Positions 63,879 to 64,000 of a stretch of DNA of 64,000 nucleotides are shown piece by piece. Made by a program: the position numbers and the translations under genes. The notes beneath the pieces are model-generated. The model saw nothing but the letters and a program-made list of their open reading frames with translations, did no database searches and was not told where the DNA came from. The stretch is taken from contig NZ_JACJTV010000013.1 in the NCBI RefSeq assembly GCF_014698845.1, forward strand, positions 1 to 64,000, read 5' to 3'. Source of the stretch: Coleofasciculus sp. FACHB-1120 (GTDB lineage Bacteria; Cyanobacteriota; Cyanobacteriia; Cyanobacteriales; FACHB-T130). The first letter of the stretch is position 1, and each line of letters opens with the position of its first letter.

Positions 63879-64000
63879 TAAGTCCTCGATCGTTAGCTCG
63901 ACTTTATCCATATTAAAGATGCGACAAGGTAGCAAGATCGCAAAAGTGTTGTTTGATTTCTCCTGATGAACTGACTACCGAAAAAATTTCTGCCCCGTCT

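Overview
The window is chromosomal DNA of a cyanobacterium, most likely a motile filamentous one. The palindrome GCGATCGC (HIP1) is scattered throughout, and the gene content includes geranylgeranyl reductase ChlP, a group 2 sigma factor, orthocaspase-like, fasciclin and DUF1400 proteins, and a Pix-type phototaxis operon. I cannot name the species. No rRNA, CRISPR array, prophage or replication origin was seen. The only mobile-element trace is a transposase start cut by the left edge.

Layout. 0-7 kb: transposase start, a large secreted protein with a duplicated domain, then a minus-strand ABC set (CysA-type ATPase, family 5 binding lipoprotein, one DppB-type permease). 7-18.4 kb: a YidD-like protein with a Cys-rich tail, divergent chlP, a PhyH-type dioxygenase, a TPR protein, an orthocaspase homologue that has lost both catalytic residues, sulfate adenylyltransferase (sat), an unknown protein, mnmA and an Asn-rich secreted protein. 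18.8-30 kb: nnr-gntK, a beta-barrel protein, a fasciclin protein, a GlsB-type membrane protein, a GST, a HerA-like ATPase, the sigma factor, a secreted protein and cobO.

30-49 kb is mostly signalling. Two histidine-kinase genes, a macro-domain protein and a deoxyhypusine-synthase-like protein come first. Then a plus-strand operon follows: PatA/PixG, CheY/PixH, CheW/PixI, a 1807-residue methyl-accepting photoreceptor PixJ, CheA/PixL and a second CheW-like gene. PixJ carries six GAF domains that all keep the bilin-binding Cys-His pair. Five of them form a tandem array with an exact 543-nt period. Light sensed by the GAFs would drive CheA and the CheY/PatA regulators, which in cyanobacteria control type IV pili.

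49-64 kb: three consecutive exported-protein genes, a PiT-type phosphate permease, a coiled-coil/EamA transporter fusion, an aspartic-protease gene overlapping a small partner gene, tRNA-Ser(GGA), two ferredoxins, a nuclease lipoprotein, an inositol-phosphatase-family enzyme, a J-domain/TPR protein, hisZ, a LivF-type ATPase and a DUF1400 alpha/beta hydrolase.

A recurring theme is small dispersed repeats: heptamer arrays, CAAAATCTAAAA-type, TTTTGCC-type and TGTAGGGGC-type inverted repeats. Several have entered reading frames. They appear to supply a linker in the phosphate permease, the C-terminal tail of Sat, and the hydrophobic core of two signal peptides.
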